Shown one piece after another: positions 60,995 through 64,000 of a DNA stretch of 64,000 bases. Location: positions 42,963 to 106,962 of the forward strand of contig JAFABI010000044.1 of the NCBI GenBank assembly GCA_023426125.1, written 5' to 3'. The notes under the pieces were generated by a model, which saw only the letters and a program-made list of their open reading frames with translations, searched no databases and was not told the origin of the DNA. Made by a program: the position numbers and the translations under genes. The DNA is from Bacillota bacterium (GTDB taxonomy: Bacteria > Bacillota > Clostridia > Acetivibrionales > DTU013). How positions within the stretch are numbered: the first letter of the stretch is position 1; each line of letters opens with the position of its first letter.

Positions 60995-63493
60995 ATGGCT
61001 GAATCGGATAATACAAATGTTCAACGTGTGATACCGGTGGATATTGAGTCGGAAATGAAGAAATCCTTTATTGATTACGCCATGAGCGTTATCGTAGACC
61101 GTGCGCTTCCGGACGTCAGGGATGGGTTGAAGCCCGTCCACCGAAGGATTCTTTATTCAATGTATTCGCAGGGATTTACCGCAGACAAGCCATACAGGAA
61201 ATGTGCAACGACGGTCGGTGATGTGCTGGGTAAATACCATCCCCATGGTGACCTGGCTGTTTATGAGAGCATGGTACGTATGGCTCAGGATTTTTCATTG
61301 AGGTATGTGCTGGTCGACGGGCATGGCAATTTCGGATCCCGCGACGGCGACTCTCCTGCGGCCATGAGGTACACCGAAGCAAGGCTTTCCAAGATCGCAA
61401 TGGAAATGCTGGCGGATATAAATAAAGATACTGTTGATTTCAAGCCCAATTTTGACGAGCATGAGATGGAGCCGGTGGTTTTGCCGTCCAGATTCCCCAA
61501 CCTGCTGGTCAACGGATCGTCGGGAATCGCCGTGGGAATGGCGACGAACATTCCTCCTCATAATCTCGTAGAGGTTATCGACGGCATCATTGCGCTTATT
61601 GAAAACCCGGAACTGCCTGTTGAAGAACTGGCTAAAATTATCAAGGGGCCTGATTTCCCCACGGCAGGAACAATTATCGGGAGGCAGGGGATAAGGGATT
61701 ACTGCCGCACCGGACGGGGACGCATCGTTGTAAGAGCGAAGGCTGAAATCGAGCAGGTAAGCAACAACCGCCAGCGGATTATCGTAAAGGACCTCCCTTA
61801 TCAGGTAAACAAAGCCAGGCTTATTGAGAAAATAGCGGATTTGGTTAAGGAAAAGAGACTTGACGGAATTTCCGATATCAATGATGAATCCGATCGAAAT
61901 GAAGCGGTAAGGATCGTCATATCCTTAAAGCGTGACGCCAATGCCAGCGTTGTATTGAATCAGTTGTACAAGCACACTCAGCTTCAGGACGCGTTCAGTG
62001 TCAATATGCTTGCCCTTGTAATGACAGATGAAGGGAAGTTTGAGCCAAGAATCATCAATATGAGGCAGGCGCTGGACTATTACATAAAGCATCAGAAAGA
62101 AGTCGTCACAAGGCGTACGAAATTTGAGCTGGAAAAGGCCGAAGCAGAGGCGCATATTCTGGAAGGCTTGCGAATTGCAATCGATAATCTTGATGAAGTG
62201 ATCCGGATTATCAGGACCTCAAAAACAGAGGCCAGTGCAAAGCAAGGCTTGATGGAGGCATTCAATCTGAGTGAAAAGCAGGCCCAGGCGATTGTGGACA
62301 TGCGTCTGGGAAGGCTGACAGGTCTGGAAAGAGAGAAGCTGGAAAACAGATACAGGGAAGTACAGGAGAAAATCCAGTACTATAGGGCTGTCCTGGCGGA
62401 TGAAGTATTGCTGCTGCAAATCATCAAGGATGAATTGACCGTCATAAGAAATAAATTCGGCGACGACAGAAGAACCGAAATAACAACGGATGATAGTGAG
62501 ATCGATATTGAGGATCTCATCCAGGAAGAAGAAAGTGTAATCACCCTGACCCACTTCGGCTACGTAAAGCGTCTGCCGGCAGATACTTACAAGAGCCAGA
62601 AAAGAGGAGGAAAGGGGATAGTAGGCTTAAGCACCAGGGAAGAGGACTTTGTGGAAAAGCTGTTTATAACCTCCACGCACAACTATATTATGTTCTTCAC
62701 CAACAAGGGACGGGTATACCGGCTTAAGGCATACCAGATCCCTGAAGCCGGCCGGCAGGCAAAAGGCACAGCCATCGTCAACCTTTTGGAACTGGACGGT
62801 GATGAAAAAATCACTGCAGTCATTCCTGTTGAGAATTATAATGAAGGAAGCTATCTGATTATGGCCACGAAAAACGGCCATGTTAAGAAAACGGACCTGA
62901 TGGAGTATGACAGCATACGCAAGGGTGGACTTGCGGCAGTAACGCTCAGGGAGAATGATGAGCTGATCGAGGTAAGACTTACCGACGGAACAAAGGATAT
63001 CATTCTTGTAACCAGAAACGGTATGTCCATCCGTTTCAGCGAAGACGACGTGCGGCCGCTGGGAAGAGTATCCCAGGGTGTCAGAGGAATCAGCCTTGAA
63101 GAAGGTGATTATGTTGTAGGAATGGGAGCTTCCATTCCCGATGCAACACTCCTGGTTGTGACGGAAAACGGCTTCGGCAAGCGTACCGAACTGGATGAAT
63201 ACAAGGTTCAGTCCAGGGCCGGGAAAGGAATTCTTACGTACAGGGTTACTGAAAAGACAGGCATGGTAGTAGGAGTGAAGCTTGTTCATGAAACCGACGA
63301 GTTGATGCTTATCAGCTCTGACGGCACCATTATAAGGATGGAAGTCAGCGGTATCAGCATACTTGGCCGCGCAACCCAGGGCGTGACGCTCATGCGTACA
63401 TCCGGTGGAAACAAGGTGGTAAGCATAGCAAGGATCGAAGTCGATGAAGGACAAGGCCAGGAACAGGATACAGAGGAAGAGAGCGAGGAATAA
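60995..63493 (+). CDS. gyrA: DNA gyrase subunit A
   Basis: 832 residues. Winged-helix domain with DGLKPVHRRILYSM, KYHPHGDLAVYESM and catalytic Tyr in MRYTEARLSKIAME. Coiled-coil arm at about 370-500. C-terminal beta-pinwheel with the GyrA box QKRGGKG (about 530), which marks it as gyrase rather than topo IV. Acidic tail (EGQGQEQDTEEESEE). Separate transcription unit, not adjacent to gyrB. Confidence 0.97.
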   Translation: MAESDNTNVQRVIPVDIESEMKKSFIDYAMSVIVDRALPDVRDGLKPVHRRILYSMYSQGFTADKPYRKCATTVGDVLGKYHPHGDLAVYESMVRMAQDFSLRYVLVDGHGNFGSRDGDSPAAMRYTEARLSKIAMEMLADINKDTVDFKPNFDEHEMEPVVLPSRFPNLLVNGSSGIAVGMATNIPPHNLVEVIDGIIALIENPELPVEELAKIIKGPDFPTAGTIIGRQGIRDYCRTGRGRIVVRAKAEIEQVSNNRQRIIVKDLPYQVNKARLIEKIADLVKEKRLDGISDINDESDRNEAVRIVISLKRDANASVVLNQLYKHTQLQDAFSVNMLALVMTDEGKFEPRIINMRQALDYYIKHQKEVVTRRTKFELEKAEAEAHILEGLRIAIDNLDEVIRIIRTSKTEASAKQGLMEAFNLSEKQAQAIVDMRLGRLTGLEREKLENRYREVQEKIQYYRAVLADEVLLLQIIKDELTVIRNKFGDDRRTEITTDDSEIDIEDLIQEEESVITLTHFGYVKRLPADTYKSQKRGGKGIVGLSTREEDFVEKLFITSTHNYIMFFTNKGRVYRLKAYQIPEAGRQAKGTAIVNLLELDGDEKITAVIPVENYNEGSYLIMATKNGHVKKTDLMEYDSIRKGGLAAVTLRENDELIEVRLTDGTKDIILVTRNGMSIRFSEDDVRPLGRVSQGVRGISLEEGDYVVGMGASIPDATLLVVTENGFGKRTELDEYKVQSRAGKGILTYRVTEKTGMVVGVKLVHETDELMLISSDGTIIRMEVSGISILGRATQGVTLMRTSGGNKVVSIARIEVDEGQGQEQDTEEESEE

Positions 63494-63671
63494 TGAAGTT
63501 GCCTGCCGACGCATATCTTTTGTAACAGTAGAGGCGAAGTACAAACGTTTCACCTGTAAAAACAGGGCGGGCGCGCTTCAGGCAATCATCAAGGAGTAGT
63601 ACGGAGGCTAAAATGCGGGCAAAGCAGTAAAGCATGGACTTTCATATAGCCTGCGTTGCAGTAATCGAATC

Positions 63672-63802
63672 AAAAAGGGACTGTCTCAAGTAAGTCACGG
63701 ACGCGCAATGTGCGCCCCTACAGAGCGGGGATATCAGTATATGCCGGCTGGATTTGTAGGGATTGCACATTGGGCAATACGCTTGAGACAGCCTCTTTTT
63801 TT
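63672..63802. repeat. Terminator-like stem with a dispersed repeat in its loop
   Basis: AAAAAGGGACTGTCTCAAG (63672-63690) pairs with CTTGAGACAGCCTC plus seven T (63782-63802). The 91-base loop carries GGACGCGCAATGTGCGCCCC TACA (in two parts) and TGTAGGGATTGCACATTGGG, members of the dispersed palindrome family. It could still act as the gyrA terminator. Between 63494 and 63671 I see no gene. Confidence 0.65.
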
Positions 63803-64000
63803 GTAGATATCTTGCGCTATCAGGATAATGAACTAATAAAAAAGAGCATAATGAAGTATAACAGGCATAAATCGAATCCATACTAATAAATGCTACCTTG
63901 CGGCGGTTGAAAAATCAGTCGGCCGGATGTTATAGTAAGTAAGCCGTCGCGGACGGGACGAAAAACAGCGCAGGATATGGCAAGCAAGGGCGATCATCAT
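63803..64000. other. Window end, no recognised feature
   Basis: The last ~200 bases contain no supported gene, tRNA or clear promoter; they may be upstream sequence of a gene beyond the window. Confidence 0.4.

Noticed and set aside
62627..63553. 308-codon minus-strand frame
   Set aside because: Antisense to gyrA, no recognisable domain, against transcription direction.
63494..64000. rRNA operon start
   Set aside because: The origin-proximal position made it worth checking, but no 16S leader or rRNA sequence is visible before the window ends.

Overview
The window is a bacterial chromosome segment spanning the replication origin of a spore-forming, anaerobic Firmicute of class Clostridia. 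Evidence: the dnaA/dnaN/recF/gyrB and rpmH/rnpA/yidC/jag/mnmE/mnmG/rsmG blocks diverge from an AT-rich gap at about 51.6-52.2 kb. There are sporulation genes (yabG, a SPOCS-LysM protein, a CotS-family kinase, bofA), a four-subunit pyruvate:ferredoxin oxidoreductase, an archaeal-type split glutamate synthase, and an SLH-domain surface protein. The gene set resembles cellulolytic-clade (cluster III type) clostridia, but species cannot be named from the sequence. Genes run mostly away from the origin: minus strand to the left, plus strand to the right.

Left to right. 0-5.5 kb: a minus-strand run of fapA-like gene, acpS, a YhaO/YhaN (SbcD/SbcC-like) nuclease pair and a truncated lipoprotein gene. 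5.8-9.1 kb: a three-gene operon with a two-domain AAA+ ATPase, PspA and a membrane-anchored coiled-coil protein. 9.3-14.6 kb: a small HMA metal-binding protein, an SLH-domain S-layer protein, a composite inverted-repeat element, a ribbon-helix-helix-like protein and a tyrosine recombinase. 14.8-21 kb: a GntR regulator, ispE, SPOCS-LysM, veg (tandem near-consensus promoters), yabG and a CotS-type kinase, close to the Bacillus yabG-veg-ispE order. 21-24.6 kb: porCDAB. 24.7-29.8 kb: bofA, yaaL, a phosphodiesterase, a Nudix hydrolase, a VanW/G5 protein and two small proteins. 30-35.6 kb: the glutamate synthase operon, preceded by a leader whose two hexaloop hairpins and overlapping terminator look like an ANTAR-type antitermination target. 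35.6-40.9 kb: an accessory, partly decayed stretch (FtsX fragment, frameshifted TetR gene, IS1182-like remnant, solitary enzymes). 40.9-64 kb: two tRNA-Ser genes, TPR and DUF4446 proteins, parB-parA with two perfect parS sites, gyrB, remB, recF, yaaA, dnaN, dnaA, the origin, then rpmH to noc and gyrA.

The most interesting points are these. (1) PspA, an ESCRT-III-superfamily protein, is co-transcribed with an AAA+ ATPase whose active domain resembles Vps4-like enzymes and with an unrecognised membrane coiled-coil protein. (2) gyrA lies beyond noc and parAB beyond gyrB, exactly what one origin-spanning inversion of the Bacillus-type order would give. (3) A likely RNA antitermination switch precedes glutamate synthase. 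(4) Several families of palindromic dispersed repeats crowd the intergenic regions, one with inverted ends lying between the S-layer gene and a tyrosine recombinase gene. No CRISPR array, rRNA gene or intact insertion sequence was seen.
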